A stretch of DNA of 64,000 bases from NCBI GenBank assembly GCA_014529385.2, contig CM043945.1, positions 94,710,112 through 94,774,111 on the forward strand. The letters are read 5' to 3'. Within the stretch, counting starts at the first letter, position 1, and each line of letters opens with the position of its first letter. The position numbers and the translations under genes are program-made. This document shows positions 11,640 through 23,277 of the stretch, one piece after another. A model generated the notes under the pieces. It was not told where the DNA came from. It was given only the letters and a program-made list of their open reading frames with translations, and did no database searches. The DNA is from Adiantum capillus-veneris (lineage: Eukaryota > Streptophyta > Polypodiopsida > Polypodiales > Pteridaceae).

Positions 11640-13390
11640 TAGGTCCATCCTGATCATCATCATCATCTTTCTTGTGTTACTATTGGTCCTCAATCTCTTC
11701 TTCCTTGTCCTCTTCTTCATAATCATCGTCCTTGTTCTTCGAATTCTCTAGATACTCTGTCAGTGTCTCATTAGCCAAAGCCGTGGTGTACTCACCAGCT
11801 TTCTCTTGTAAGTCAGACTGAATGGACTCGATGACATTCTCTGGATCCTTTAGATTTAAAGTTAAATTGCATCTTTGTCCATTAACTGTACGAGATAATG
11901 ATAAATGTGTTTTTCCATGATTGTATCCTTCGTAACATGGTATTTCTAGTATAGCTTCTTGTAGTCTGGTCGTTTTGCTTCCAACAGTGTTTGAATTTGG
12001 TCAACGTCTTGCTGAGCAATTTCTTTCTCCTCCTCCAACACCCTGTTTGAGCGGTTGGTTTGTCTATCTTTTTTTGGAGACCCTGCACTTCTCTGTTGTG
12101 TTGTTGTTGTTGTAATGTGTCCACCCAACTTTGTCCTTTCTAATCCTTTCCATCTCAACTTTAGTTGATTGAAGCTCTTCTTTCAACTTGTTGACCTTTG
12201 AGCTGAAAATGGATGACTGGACTTCCATCATCTGGCCTATGTAGTTGACTATGGTGTTCCAGCCAGATTGGATCACTTCATATACCGTCATCAAGAATGC
12301 ATAGGTATTGGTATCTTTATCAATGGTTTGGGTTTCTTGTTGTCTGCTTGCATGTCCTTGCATTGTGTCTACTAGAGGCATCTCAATGCTTACTGGCTTT
12401 GGTGTTCTAGTCTTAAATCCTTTCACGAGATCCATTGTTTTTTTCTTTTTGCTAGATGACCCAGCCATTGTCTGAATTGATGGTCGTTCTGCCCAAGTTT
12501 GCTCTGTCTCTTTTCCTTTGCCTTCAGATTGCTTTGTTGTAGCGTTCTTTGTCTACTGCGCTCTGGTCTTGGCAGTTTAACCCGGTTTTAGTTTCTTCAA
12601 AGGATGTCATCGTGATCTTTGGTGCCCTCTCCTTAGTCACCTTATCCCAAAATTTCAAAACATTGACGTGTACCAAAGCCAGGTTTGCCCAATAGAGGAG
12701 CTACCATGCATATAGGCTTTAAACAAATTCTTGGATTTTCCTTTAGCCGTCTCTTGGACAACGATGGTATGCAAGAACTGAGTTATATTGATATTGGCCT
12801 TTGGGTTCTAGATCTTGACGAGTAGCATGGCAAATAGTTTCTCAAAGAGATATGTTTAGTTATTTTCAGGTTGAGGGTTTCTGCAATGAATCTGTACACC
12901 GAGGTGCATTCTAGTGCGGCAACTAGAATGCCATATGCACCATCCTTGCGCTTCTTCCTTGCCAAATTTTCTTCCTTTAGAAATTTATTGACTTCATCAA
13001 TTGTGGCCAGTGTGGGTTTTGGTGCATCTAGGATTTTGAACACCTAGGCCAACACACCAGCTGTCAGTTCCAATGTGCTCCCATTCACAACTCTTGTGCC
13101 CTTGTCAGCTTGATACGTATCTAATACTTGCTAAGTGATTCCTACATCAAAGTGTCCCAGCCTCCACCACTACTTCTAGTCGTCATGATCGTAACAAGGC
13201 TTGCTCTTTTTGTTGAAAGACATACTTTGCTACTTTATTTTGAGCTACTACACGGATTTCTTCTGCCACGGATGCTTTCAAACACTTAGCTTCAGCGGCA
13301 GACATAGTGTCACATGTTGCTCGCATTTTCTCTAAGGTATTCTGTCTGCCCATACAGGACTTAGACGAGTAAGTTTGTGTAAAAGAAGAC
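11640..13390 (-). pseudogene. extra ORF region 3' of integrase in E2
   Basis: Minus-strand coding-like sequence follows integrase. It includes a basic start (MAGSSSKKKKTMDLVKGFK at 12468), a heptad-rich coiled coil with KVNKLKEELQSTKVEMERI, a Gln/Asn microsatellite (CAACAACAA) where the frame shifts, a second coiled coil, and an acidic tail encoded near 11640..11740. Upstream blocks at 12783..13043 and 13200..13390 also read as protein. I do not recognise it. Extra 3' ORFs are known in some plant gypsy lineages, but I see no env-like signal or membrane segment. Confidence 0.4.
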
Positions 13391-13716
13391 TTACTTGTAG
13401 TGGCAAAAGAGCCATATAAAGAGCATCGAGGGGTTTCGGGTAGTGTTGCTGCAATTGTTGAGGGAGGGGTGTGTAGCGAAGAAGGTCTCTACTATGAGCT
13501 TAAAGAAATTTATGCAAACTATGATACGAGCGACACAAGAGAATGTGAGTAAAGTGAAGATGGGCAAACCCTTCACATAGTTACACATATACGTGGCATG
13601 ATCAGCACCACTCCTTGGCCGTCTCAAAATTGTGCGCCTCGTTTGTGACATGTCACTCATGCAATGATTCATTATAATCGTTATTGCTGATAGGATTCTC
13701 TTGATGATTGTGGCAT

Positions 13717-14554
13717 TTATTTTTGTTGGTGATCGTCGTTAAGTGATGTGAGTAAATTTTCCCATTGAATATAGACTGGCTCATTGGGTTTGCGACTCAT
13801 GTGAATGCGGCTTGATTGTTGAATCTGCACTAGTCCTAAAATTGACTCTATTTGCCCGATATAAAGTAAATTCAAGGGTTCATCATCTGATTCAAGTGGT
13901 ACCTCTGGTACTGGTACTGACTCTACTAGGATTTCATTTGTTCTGGCATGGTATAACTTAATCTTGTCCCCATTGTATACTCCTGGCAACAACAATCCTG
14001 ACAAATCTCTAAGTATTACCATACCATTGGAGAGCACCCAATCTACCTCATATGGTCCTGACCAAGCTATTTCGAGATTCTGTTTCTTGGGTCCCAACTT
14101 GGATTGATAAAGCAGTACTAAATCACCTTTCTTGAATTCTTTGACTTTAATTTTACTACCATGCCAGTGCTCCCTCCTCTGTTGGACTACTTCCTGTTCT
14201 AGCATGGCCCTCTGTTTAATTTCATCCGGTCGTAAAAGCTTGTCCAGTTGCTGTTTCAGATTTTGATTAATATCCATTCCATACTCCGCTGCCATTCTCA
14301 GACCGCAAAAAGAAAATTCCAAAAGCAAATTCCATTGGTTATACTGTCTCTGTGCCATACACCATTCTGAAAGGTGTCATACCAGTAGTGACATTGTAGG
14401 CAGTGCTATAAGCCCATAATGATGATTGAAGCTTAGTGTCCCATTTGTGCGGTTCCTTCTGAACTATCTTGGTGAGGATAGTCTTGATGGTTTTATTGTT
14501 GCTCTTTGACCTAGGACAATACGGTGTGGATTTTTGGTGCTTTACTAAAAACAT
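13717..14554 (-). pseudogene. integrase C-terminal half of E2
   Basis: 14339..14554 shows the end of the integrase core (TPYCPRSKSNN near the catalytic Glu region, LWAYSTAYNVTTGMTPF, then VYGTE). 13717..14358 continues in another frame with IKVKEFKKGDLVLLYQSK, KQNLEIAWSGPYEV and YNGDKIKLYH, which is the Ty3/gypsy integrase C-terminal domain. The reverse transcriptase that should precede it is missing between 14560 and 14760. Confidence 0.75.
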
Positions 14555-14761
14555 CTCAGTCAGTATTTAAAAGGTTTCATAAATAACGTGTGTTCCTTGA
14601 TCTGAAACTATTTCTACAGGACGTCTATATTTGCATATGATGTTTTCATACAAAATGCTCTTTGCACCAGATTGTTGAACTTATTTGTTGGTGCCAGTAC
14701 TTCTTGTTCTCTCAATTTCTTGCTTCTGAACCCGTTTCAGGAACCAGGCTCTCGTTCTTTC

Positions 14762-15533
14762 TCAGAAGGGGGTTCCTGTAACTGTTTGGTTAATTCTTTG
14801 ATTTTTTTGACGTAGCTTCTGACACACAACATCCCTCACCCTATTGTCCGAGTATTCAAATTTGATGGCTTTAATAAGCTTCCTATAAGATCTAAGTCGA
14901 CAAGCTGGATAATGGTAATACCATTTTTGTGCTACCTCCTTCAATGTTTGTGGGAAATTCTGCCCCCATTCATCTTCATCAATGTCTTTAAGTTCTCCAT
15001 ATTGTTCAAAGGCGTGAATATGCACATCGGGATTATCTCTTTTCCCATCTTTGCACACTAGGAAGTAAATCTTCCGATTGCTGGAGTGTTTCAACAACAT
15101 GACTAGTTCTGGCTTTATGTGTTTCCTTCTTGTCTCTAGGTTTTCTCTTGTTGTACTAATCAGTGTCAACATTCAAGTCCCTATCTGTTTTTGTTTCTGA
15201 TACAGTGTCCTCAACTTTGTTCTTAGATGGCTTATGTGATGATGTGTGACATCTTTTGCCACTCTCACTTTCTTCAGTATATCTTCGGTTGCTCTAAGAT
15301 GCATGGGATATGCTCCTCCCTTCAGCTCGCTCAGTGTGTCTTCACCTAGAATGAGTAGAGTGCTGAGAATCCCTTGTTTCATCAACGGTGTCTAGTCCTC
15401 GACCCATATCTGTCTCATTTCCAGGTTGTTGTTTAATTTCAAACCCTCGCTTTGACTCTTTTGGAATTGGGCTGGCGTGGTTGGGATCCTCCATGAATTT
15501 GGTAGCTGACCTTTGACCTCTTTTGGGCTGCAT
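14762..15533 (-). pseudogene. gag remnant of E2
   Basis: Three short ORFs (15342..15533, 15173..15385, 14762..15172) carry an N-terminal hydrophilic region. They then show a gag-like core with DEWGQNFPQTLKEVAQKWYYHYP and a helix-rich tail, matching the W-x-x-x-L core that plant gypsy Gag proteins share. Frames are broken between them. Confidence 0.55.
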
Positions 15534-15562
15534 GTCTGATATCTATCCACTCTAACACCAAT

Positions 15563-16136
15563 TGGGGATAGTTCGCATGTCTAAAGCAACTTTAGCTCAA
15601 GCCACCATGATCGCCAAAATGGAATGAGCTGAATGTGTTCAAATGGCTATTCGAAGTTGGCAGTTAGAGTTAGTTCAGTTCAAATTAAGACCTCAAATCA
15701 GACTTCAGTATACTCAAAGACAGAACTGGAACTGGAAATATAAAAGACACGGGAAACGACAATTGGAACCAGAATTGTACTATTTATATTAGAAAAGTGT
15801 ACAACTGGAGTAAGTATTGAATGAGCTTCCAGCTTAATGAAACTACAAAGTACATCAACCAATGGCTCAAGATACAATTACGAGGCTTGGGGTTACTCAG
15901 GAATAGGATCTAGACTCTAAGCTCTTTGATATCAGGTATCGGGATATCAGGTATCGAAAATGAAGTAATGGATCCTATTTATAGTCCTCGGAGTGGTGTC
16001 TCACTAATAGTGTATTATATCAGTTATTGTGGTAATTGTCTCTACATTACCGCTTTTGGGGAAGCCTTTAGTCCCGCTTCCGTCTGCTAGGGACTGTTCC
16101 CACCTTCTACAAGTTGTTATAAATGTAGAGATGCCA
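15563..16136 (-). repeat. 5' LTR of E2
   Basis: Boundaries are inferred from TGGCATCTCTACATT at the outer end and TATCCCCA at the inner end, next to a degenerate iMet-like primer site (TGGTGTTAGAGTGG on the minus strand, 15548..15561). Its part from about 15626 to 15950 matches the left repeat at 11267..11568 closely, with shared AGTTAGTTCAGTTCA and GACTTCAGTATACT. Confidence 0.55.
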
Positions 16137-16442
16137 TTATTTAGAAAAATTAGCACAGAAATAAGGTAGTTGACACAATATCAATTGATCATAATTCAAA
16201 CAAAAGCTACATGTACCCTATAATTGTGCATGTCCCCTATACGATTATAAAATGTACTTAAATGAATCCAAGATAAGCCCAAATTCACCTTTAGAGGGAA
16301 GTGCAAGGTAAAGATTCGTACAAGTCAATATAACCATCAGTTCCATCATGCATAATATTGACCAAATACTACGACATCCCCACTAAACCATATGTACCTA
16401 ATATTGGGTATGGAACTAGGTGCTACTGCATGCGCCCCCCCG

Positions 16443-16474
<32 letters not shown>

Positions 16475-16690
16475 CCCCCCCCACCCACACACACACACAC
16501 ACACACCCGCGCGTGTGTGTGCATGCAAGAGCATACATCAATACAAAGGTCTCTGTATGGATTTTTGTCATAACTCTAGAGATGCATAAAGGACTCAATC
16601 GTAATGAAGCTTAACACTAAAAGAAGCATTAGATAGGCAAAATAATCAAGTTGATAGGGTATGCACACCTCACAAGATAGATAGAATTAA
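16137..16690. repeat. tandem repeat, part after E2
   Basis: Resumes with GAAAAATTAGCACAGAAATAAGG. A further unit start lies near 16258 (AATGAATCCAAGATAAGCCC). It ends after CACAAGATAG near 16680. The C/CA spot has expanded to about 50 C-rich bases followed by (CA)n at 16435..16507. Proline and glycine ORFs on both strands here are microsatellite artefacts. Confidence 0.7.
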
Positions 16691-17469
16691 TGCAAAACAT
16701 TGACCCTTCAAAAATGTGTGTAAAATAATAACACGTAACAACCATAGAAGCATCCCCTGATGTACAAATATAATAAGACTGGATTAAGGACCAACACCAC
16801 TTTTGACTTATATTATGGTTACAAGAATGCCCAATGACAATGCTTGCAAGCCATGGCCTAAGGCCACATTTATCTTGTCGGCTTTTTGTTGCCTAACGGG
16901 GATTCCAGGCTTAATGGATGCTTTCTATCAATGAAGGTTATATCAATAGTATAAGGACCACTTCTTTTGCATACAAAGTGAAATGAGAATGGCAAAATGA
17001 CGTAATACCCTCTACAATTAGGGTAGATGAATGGAAGTGCGACCATTCCTCCTATGAAAAAAAAAACCCTCTTTGTTATTATTGTATCTCTTTTAAATTG
17101 CTTAAATTATCAAAAACAAAAAACCCCTCCAACGGACTACAAAATGGTATGTTTCAATAATAATTTTCCATTTACTTGCAACAACAATCTTATGCAATTG
17201 CCTTGTAACGTGTGAAGATAATACACACAAAATTGCACAACCTTACTCCAATTACAATGTAATAGAATAACTAAACCCATATGAAACTAGTGAAGATAGA
17301 GGAGAGAGAATTCCACACAATTATATCATTACAACTACAGTATAGAATATCAAGGAAGCCATAATTAGCGAGTAGCTATTTCTTACCACTCAACTATGAG
17401 CCTAGTTGGGCAAGAACAAGAGTGTGGCATGCTCCCACCATTACTATTGATATACATCATGTTGGGGTG
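16691..17469. other. A/T-rich spacer
   Basis: No gene or recognisable element. Short A runs and simple sequence only. It ends at the copia insertion site. Confidence 0.5.
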
Positions 17470-17474
17470 CAGGG

Positions 17475-17666
17475 TGAAGGAGTACGAGCGGAAGTGTGAC
17501 GCGAGAGAGAGTGCGAGAAGAAGAGCACGACGATATGGTGAACTCGCTCTACAATAATGTGTAGAGCATAGTGAGTTCTTATTAGGTTTTTACAAAAGAA
17601 TATGTGTACATACCTGGCGGCCCGCCCACTTATTTGGGCGACCGCATTGGGCTTTATACCCCAACA
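17475..17666 (-). repeat. 3' LTR of copia element
   Basis: 192 bp, same ends as the 5' LTR and 11 substitutions from it. It is flanked on the left by CAGGG and on the right by the polypurine tract. Confidence 0.93.
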
Positions 17667-17682
17667 ACCTCCCACTTAAAGT
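17667..17682 (-). other. polypurine tract
   Basis: The minus strand reads TTTAAGTGGGAGGT directly before the 3' LTR. It is the plus-strand priming site. Confidence 0.75.
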
Positions 17683-17770
17683 CCAATGTGGTACTTTAAG
17701 TGTGAGAGAAGCTACTATACAAGCTAATATACAAGAGATGTAGAGAAGTGATGTACTACCCTACACCTAA

Positions 17771-20700
17771 CTACTTGCGAAAATGCGCAAAGCTCTCTGA
17801 GGAAAGTCCTTTTGTAAGTAGATCGGCAGGATTTTCTGTGGTGTGAACTTTGACAAGCTGAAGTTGCTTATCCTCGAGCATTTCCCTGATGAAATGATAC
17901 TTCACATCCACATGCTTTGTCTTTGAGTGATAAACTGGATTGCGATCCAATTGTATAGCACTTTGACTATCACAATATAACACAGGCATCTCTTCTTTGA
18001 TTCCCAAATCTGTTACTAGTCGATTAAGCCAAATTGATTCTTTGCATGCCTCTGATGCTGCAACATATTCAGCCTCTGTAGTAGACTGAGTAACACAATC
18101 TTGCAATCTAGAACGCCATGATACTGCTCCACCAGCCAATGTAAAGACATACCCTGACGTAGACCTTCGGTTGTCTAAGTCACCTGCATAATCTGAGTCT
18201 GTAAAACCCTTTACACTTAGCTCCTAACTCCCATCGCATATACGCATACTCTTTGTAGCTTTCAGGTATCTCAATATTCCTTTCACTACCTCCCAATGTT
18301 TCTTGCTTGGGTTTGACATGTATCGATTTACTACTCCCACTGCAAATGCAATGTCTAGGTCAGTAGCAATCATTGCATACATTAAACTACCCACTGCAGA
18401 CGCATATGGAATCTTATCCATTTTAGTCTGTTCTTCCTCAGACACAGGACAATCTTGTTTGCTAAGTTTCACATAGGGTGGCAATGGAACACTCAATGCC
18501 TTTCCCTTCTCCATATTGAAACGTTGCAAAACCTTGTCAATATACTCTGTTTGAGATAACCAAATCAACTTCTTTGTTCTGTCTCTCTCAATGCGCATAC
18601 CAAGTATATGACTTGCCTCACCCATGTCTTTCATGTCAAATGATTTTGCCATCTTTGACTTCAAAGCTAAAATTTCTTCCAAGTGCTTGCCAGCAATCAA
18701 CATGTCATCCACATACAAAATAAGGATCAGCCAACTGCCATCCTTATCCTTCTTTGTATATAGACAGTGATCGAACTCACTTCGTTTGTAGCCTTGAGAA
18801 AGCATAAACTTGTGGAATTTATGGTACCATGCCTTCGGTGATTGTTTTAAGCCATAAAGACTCTTTAACAACTGGCATACCAAATCTTCCTTGCCTTTCT
18901 CAACAAACCCTTCTGGCTGCTGCATGTAAATTTACACATCTAAATCACCATGCAAGAACGATGTCTTGACATCCATTTGGTGCAACACCAAATCTAATAT
19001 GGCAACCAATGCAAGAAAGCATCTCAATGTAGTCATCTTGACCACCGGAGAGAAGACTTCATCAAAGTCAATGCCTTGTTCTTGCTTAAAGCCCTTGGCA
19101 ACAAGCCTTGCTTTGTACTTTGGCTGACTATCATGAGCGGTGATCTTATACCTGTAAACCAATTTACAAGGTAGAGCCTTTTTGCCCTGTGGTAATTTAA
19201 CTAGCTTCCATGTCTGGTTTTTATGCAGAGCTGTCATCTCTGACTGCATGGCCAATTGCCAATTCCTGGAGTCCTTCATTTGCACTGCTTCCTTGTAACA
19301 TGAAGGCTCATTGCAATCAGTCAACATGACATAGTTCATAGATGGAACAAACCTATCAGGAGGTCGCGTGATACGTCCAGATCTACGCACAATAGGTGGC
19401 TCAGGCTCAGCCACAACCTGTGGTTCCAATCTATCCTGTCCTTGCTCCTCTTGAGCCATGACATTTTGTCTTGCACGTGCAGGTCCATCTTCTTGGCAGA
19501 CAACTCTTCTAATCTCCTCAACCCTCTCTGGTTTAGAATGATATTTGGATTCATTAAAGTGAACATCATTGCTGCGGACAACCTTTCTGGATTCGGGATC
19601 CCAAAGTCTGTACCCCATCTCACCAGAATTACCATAGCCTAGAAAGATGCAGTTTCTACTCTTTGGCTCAAGTTTGTTCCTAAATTCCTTTGGAACATGA
19701 GTATATGCCTCACAACCAAAGACTCTGAGATGCTTGTATGAGGGCATTTTTCCTGACCATACCATCTCTGCCACTGAATCCTTTTGAAAAACCTTGCTAG
19801 GAGATCTATTTAGAAGATGAACAGCTGTTGATACAGCTTCAACCCAAAACCCAGTTGGCAGTTGTGCATTAGACAACATACTTCTGACCTTCTCTTGTAT
19901 GGTCCTATTCATCCTCTCAGCAACACCATTTTGAGGAGGATTGTAAGGAGCAGTAAGTTCGCGTTTTATACCTTTTGACTCACAAAAGTCCTGAAAGGCC
20001 TTTGAAACATACTCTCCACCATTGTCAGTCCATAAGAATTGAAGCTTCTTGCCACTCTGATTCTCCACAAGTGTCACAAACGTTTTGAAAACACTAAACA
20101 CTTCATCCTTGTTCTTGAGAAAGTAAACCCATACTTTCCTCGAGTAATCATCTATAAATGTCATAAAGTAAGAAGCTCCCCCTAGAGATAGGTTAGGCAT
20201 AGGTCCACACAAATCACTATGAACAAGTGCCAACTGTGTATCTCTTCTACTTCTTCTATACTTATGTGGCTGCTGTGTTTGCTTACCATACAGACAATGT
20301 TCACAGAATTCAAAATCATTAAATGAAAAGCCAGGCAAATAACCAGAACGAGACAAGATTTACATGCCCTTCTTGGACATATGTCCTAACCGGCTATGCC
20401 ACAAAGAAACGTTCGGTTGCTCGGTTACATTGATTACATTTTTAGAGACATTTGATACATAAATCATGTAAAGTCCTCCAGACTTTACTCCATGTGCTAC
20501 TGTCATCGAACCCTTGGATATCTTCCACATGTTTTGTCCAAAAGTGGTGACGTAGCCAGCATCATCAAGTAAACCTGCGCTGATCAAGCTCTTTGTAATT
20601 GCGGGAACATGTCTCATATTCTTCAGCGTGAAAGAAGAGCCATTCTGAAACTTCAATTGAACATCTCCAACACCTAAGATCTCACATGTCTGCCCATTGC

Positions 20701-21736
20701 CTAGCAGAACATGATTTTTAGTGGTCACATAAGAGGTAAACCACTCCTTGTTTGGAGACACATGAAGTGATGCCCCCGAGTCTATAATCCAGTCACTTAG
20801 TGCATTTCCATCAAATGCTGTAAGAAGAGCTGAGTCCATTGTATTCTTCAAGAAGTAGATGTCTCCTGACACTAGACTGTCATCCTCTGCAACAGTGTTT
20901 GTCACATTTATTTCTTGAATCTTCACTGAGGACTTGTTCTTCTCACCATGGTCTTCAGCTTTCTCTTTGCCTTTTTCTGCTTTCCATTCTCTGCAGTCTC
21001 TTTTCATGTGACCCTTCTTGCCACAATGGTAGCATTCTATGTCACTCTTGCCTTTAGCACTACGGGACTTGCTACGAGACTGATTCCTCTTTCCACCTTT
21101 GTACTTTTCTTTGGTCCTTCCCCTAACAACTAAGGCTGTTCCTTTGCCTTTGTCCATTGTCTTTCTATTGGTTTCTTCAGTAAGTAGACTTCCTTCTACA
21201 CCTGCTATGTTCAAACCATCTGGAGGTGCAGAATTACTCAAAGCTGTGTGAAAAGTGTCCCAACTTTTCGGCAATGTGATCAACGAGAACATAGCTCTAG
21301 CAGGTTCATTAAACTTGACACCTTGAGCTGACAACTGACTGTAGATGGTGTTGAATTCATTCAGATGATTGGACATAGGTGTCCCTTCTTTCATCTTCAA
21401 GTCAACAAGCTTCTTAAGCCAGTATACCTGTGAAGCTGCACTCTGCTTCTCATAAAGATCACTCAGCTTTAACCATGCTTGATAAGCCGACATCTCGTCT
21501 GCTACATTGAAGTAAGCGCTTTCTGCCAAAGTCAGCATAATGGTAGAAAGTGCCAATTCATCCATTTCGCTCCATTCATCTTCGTCCATATCTTCTGGTT
21601 TTATCCCCTTGAGCTTTATAGGTTTTATCTGCTTCTTTTGTACCAACACGTGCCAAATCTGCTTCTTCCACAATGGAAAATTGGTTCCATCCAGCTTCTT
21701 GATATTGTAAAGAGCAGTGTCCTGTGATCCAGCCAT
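17771..21736 (-). pseudogene. copia gag-pol polyprotein with three nonsense codons
   Basis: One frame of 1,322 codons from ATG at 21736 to 17771, interrupted only by in-frame TAA at 20360..20362, TAA at 18932..18934 and TAG at 18224..18226. There is no frameshift. Gag (residues 1-230) has the KLDGTNFPLWK start and a CCHC knuckle CYHCGKKGHMKRDC at 235-248. The protease loop DSGA is at 319. Integrase shows HSDLCGP, TDNGGEY and NGVAERMNRT (the D, D, E triad). Reverse transcriptase has MDVKTSFLHGDL and LYVDDML. RNase H has TTEAEYVA and the KTKHVDVKYHFIR end. The second stop falls inside the conserved HGDL..IYMQQPEGF string, where the family has Glu, so these are decay and not programmed readthrough. 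The product would be truncated after the protease. Confidence 0.93.
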
Positions 21737-22808
21737 AGCTACGCTTCACAGTAGTTTACTTTCCTGGGCAAAATTCGGCAGAGTTTCTCCTGTAAACTGA
21801 CCTATGAACCAATATCAACCTCTCAAATGAACCAAGAAAGCTTCAGATTTTGCATAAATTTCGGTAGAGTCTCCTTTGTAAAATGGTTCTGGTGTACTCA
21901 AAAAACAGACCAAAAAACAGCTCAAAAAACCACTGTCTCTCTAACACTGTAAGCTGTGGGTAAACCTGTCCTGCACATGTACTGTCTCTCACTGTCCTGT
22001 AAGCATAGACTGCGACAATGCCTTAACGGCAGTAAAGCAAAGATGCAATCCCAACTGTCTAACTCACAGTCATTACATCCTAGCTGTCTATCTAAGGGTG
22101 CTCGAGGGATCGCTCCAAGACCTGTATCACCGAAAGGATCTCAACATTCGAGAATCCCCCAGCTCAATAAAACCTCACTCGACCCTCAACAAAGGCTGCA
22201 GTAAATCTGACAGTACATAGACTTCCCACAAAGTCATGCATCCACAAATTTCCCACTATATGTTGTAACCCCTGCGGCGGTTGTTTGCTGCGTGACTCAC
22301 AGCCAGCAAACCCTCAACAGACATACATCATCTCTGACAATACATCCCATGTGGAAGTACCTGCAATGTCAGGATGAAATCTGGAATATCAAGCAGCAAA
22401 CACAAGCTACCTGATGAACTAGTGAATATCGCCTACAGTCTGTGTGTAGATGCGCACGTGCCGTATGTGACACGCCTCCAAGAACTGTGAGTCGTCCTTC
22501 GATGTGTAGACAGCCACAAATCAACACTCTGGGAGTGCCGATATCCTCAACACCTGCAGTCGTAGGTCGAAACCCCAAATTTGCAGAGTCGGATCTGCAC
22601 CTGCTGAGACCACGTAGTCGAAAATGGCCTGCGCAGATCTTTGTCGAAGCCGAACGGTGGCCGAGATGACCTCAGAATGCAATTCTGAGAACACCAAGCC
22701 CTTTGGGCTTATCCACAAGATTTGGGGCCGTGTCTTCGCATGTCGAATCTCAGTCCAATATGAGCAGGTGACTGGCTACCTGCAAATGCTGCCCCGAGCC
22801 TCGATCTG
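21737..22808 (-). other. long untranslated leader of the copia element
   Basis: About 1.07 kb between primer site and Gag ATG. No ORF is supported and no extra repeat is seen. Small ORFs on both strands lack recognisable motifs. Confidence 0.6.
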
Positions 22809-22821
22809 AGCTCTGATACCA
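22809..22821 (-). other. primer-binding site, tRNA-iMet
   Basis: The minus strand reads TGGTATCAGAGCT two bases after the 5' LTR. This is the standard initiator-methionine tRNA complement of plant copia elements. Confidence 0.92.
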
Positions 22822-22823
22822 GT

Positions 22824-23015
22824 TGAAGGAGTACGAGCGAAAATGTGACGCGAGAGAGAGTGCGAGAAGAAGAGCACGACGATATGGTGAACTCGCTCTA
22901 CTGTAATGTGTAGAGCATAGTGAGTTGTTATTAGGTTTTTACAAAAGAATATGTGTATATACCTGGCGACCCACCCACTTACCTGGGCGACCACATTGGG
23001 CTTTATACCCCAACA
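22824..23015 (-). repeat. 5' LTR of copia element
   Basis: 192 bp. The minus strand begins TGTTGGGGTATAAAGCCC and ends GTACTCCTTCA. The TATAAAG box lies eight bases in. It is flanked on the right by CAGGG. Confidence 0.93.
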
Positions 23016-23020
23016 CAGGG

Positions 23021-23277
23021 TGCAGGCATTGTTGCCCCCTCATGTGTGTGAGAAATACTTCTCTAGGTAAGCAATCATATGTGTCAACCATGTAAGCCAA
23101 AGCCATGTGATAGTGATGTGGACAAGCCTAGTCATAACCTATGTGGAAGATAAGGCATCTAGTGAAGTCACCGATGTGTGTGTGGATACCTCTTTGGCTC
23201 TACTTAAGAACTACCGTGTACACACAATTTGTATCAAGCATTAATCAAGTCTACTTTGTATTAGCTCTAGTTGGCCC
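23021..23277. other. spacer
   Basis: Continuation of the copia target site. I see no gene in it. Confidence 0.4.

Larger units (their letters stand above)
11264..16136 (-). mobile_element. element E2: decayed Ty3/gypsy element inside the tandem repeat
   Basis: Flanked by similar terminal repeats (11264..11568 and 15563..16136). It reads on the minus strand: LTR, weak iMet-type primer site, Gag, integrase, then an extra ORF region. Protease and most of reverse transcriptase are missing. It splits a tandem-repeat unit that resumes at 16137 with AGAAAAATTAGCAC, and about 80 bp of that unit is lost at the junction. No clean target duplication is visible. Confidence 0.65.
17475..23015 (-). mobile_element. 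nearly complete Ty1/copia retrotransposon
   Basis: 5,541 bp with two 192-bp LTRs, primer site, polypurine tract and one long gag-pol frame. The target duplication CAGGG is intact at 17470..17474 and 23016..23020. By eye the LTRs differ at 11 of 192 positions with no indel, so the insertion is of moderate age. Domain order in pol is protease, integrase, reverse transcriptase, RNase H, which defines Ty1/copia. Confidence 0.95.

Noticed and set aside
16346-16614. Pro-rich and Gly-rich ORFs
   Set aside because: They are translations of the C-run and (CA)n microsatellite in three frames.
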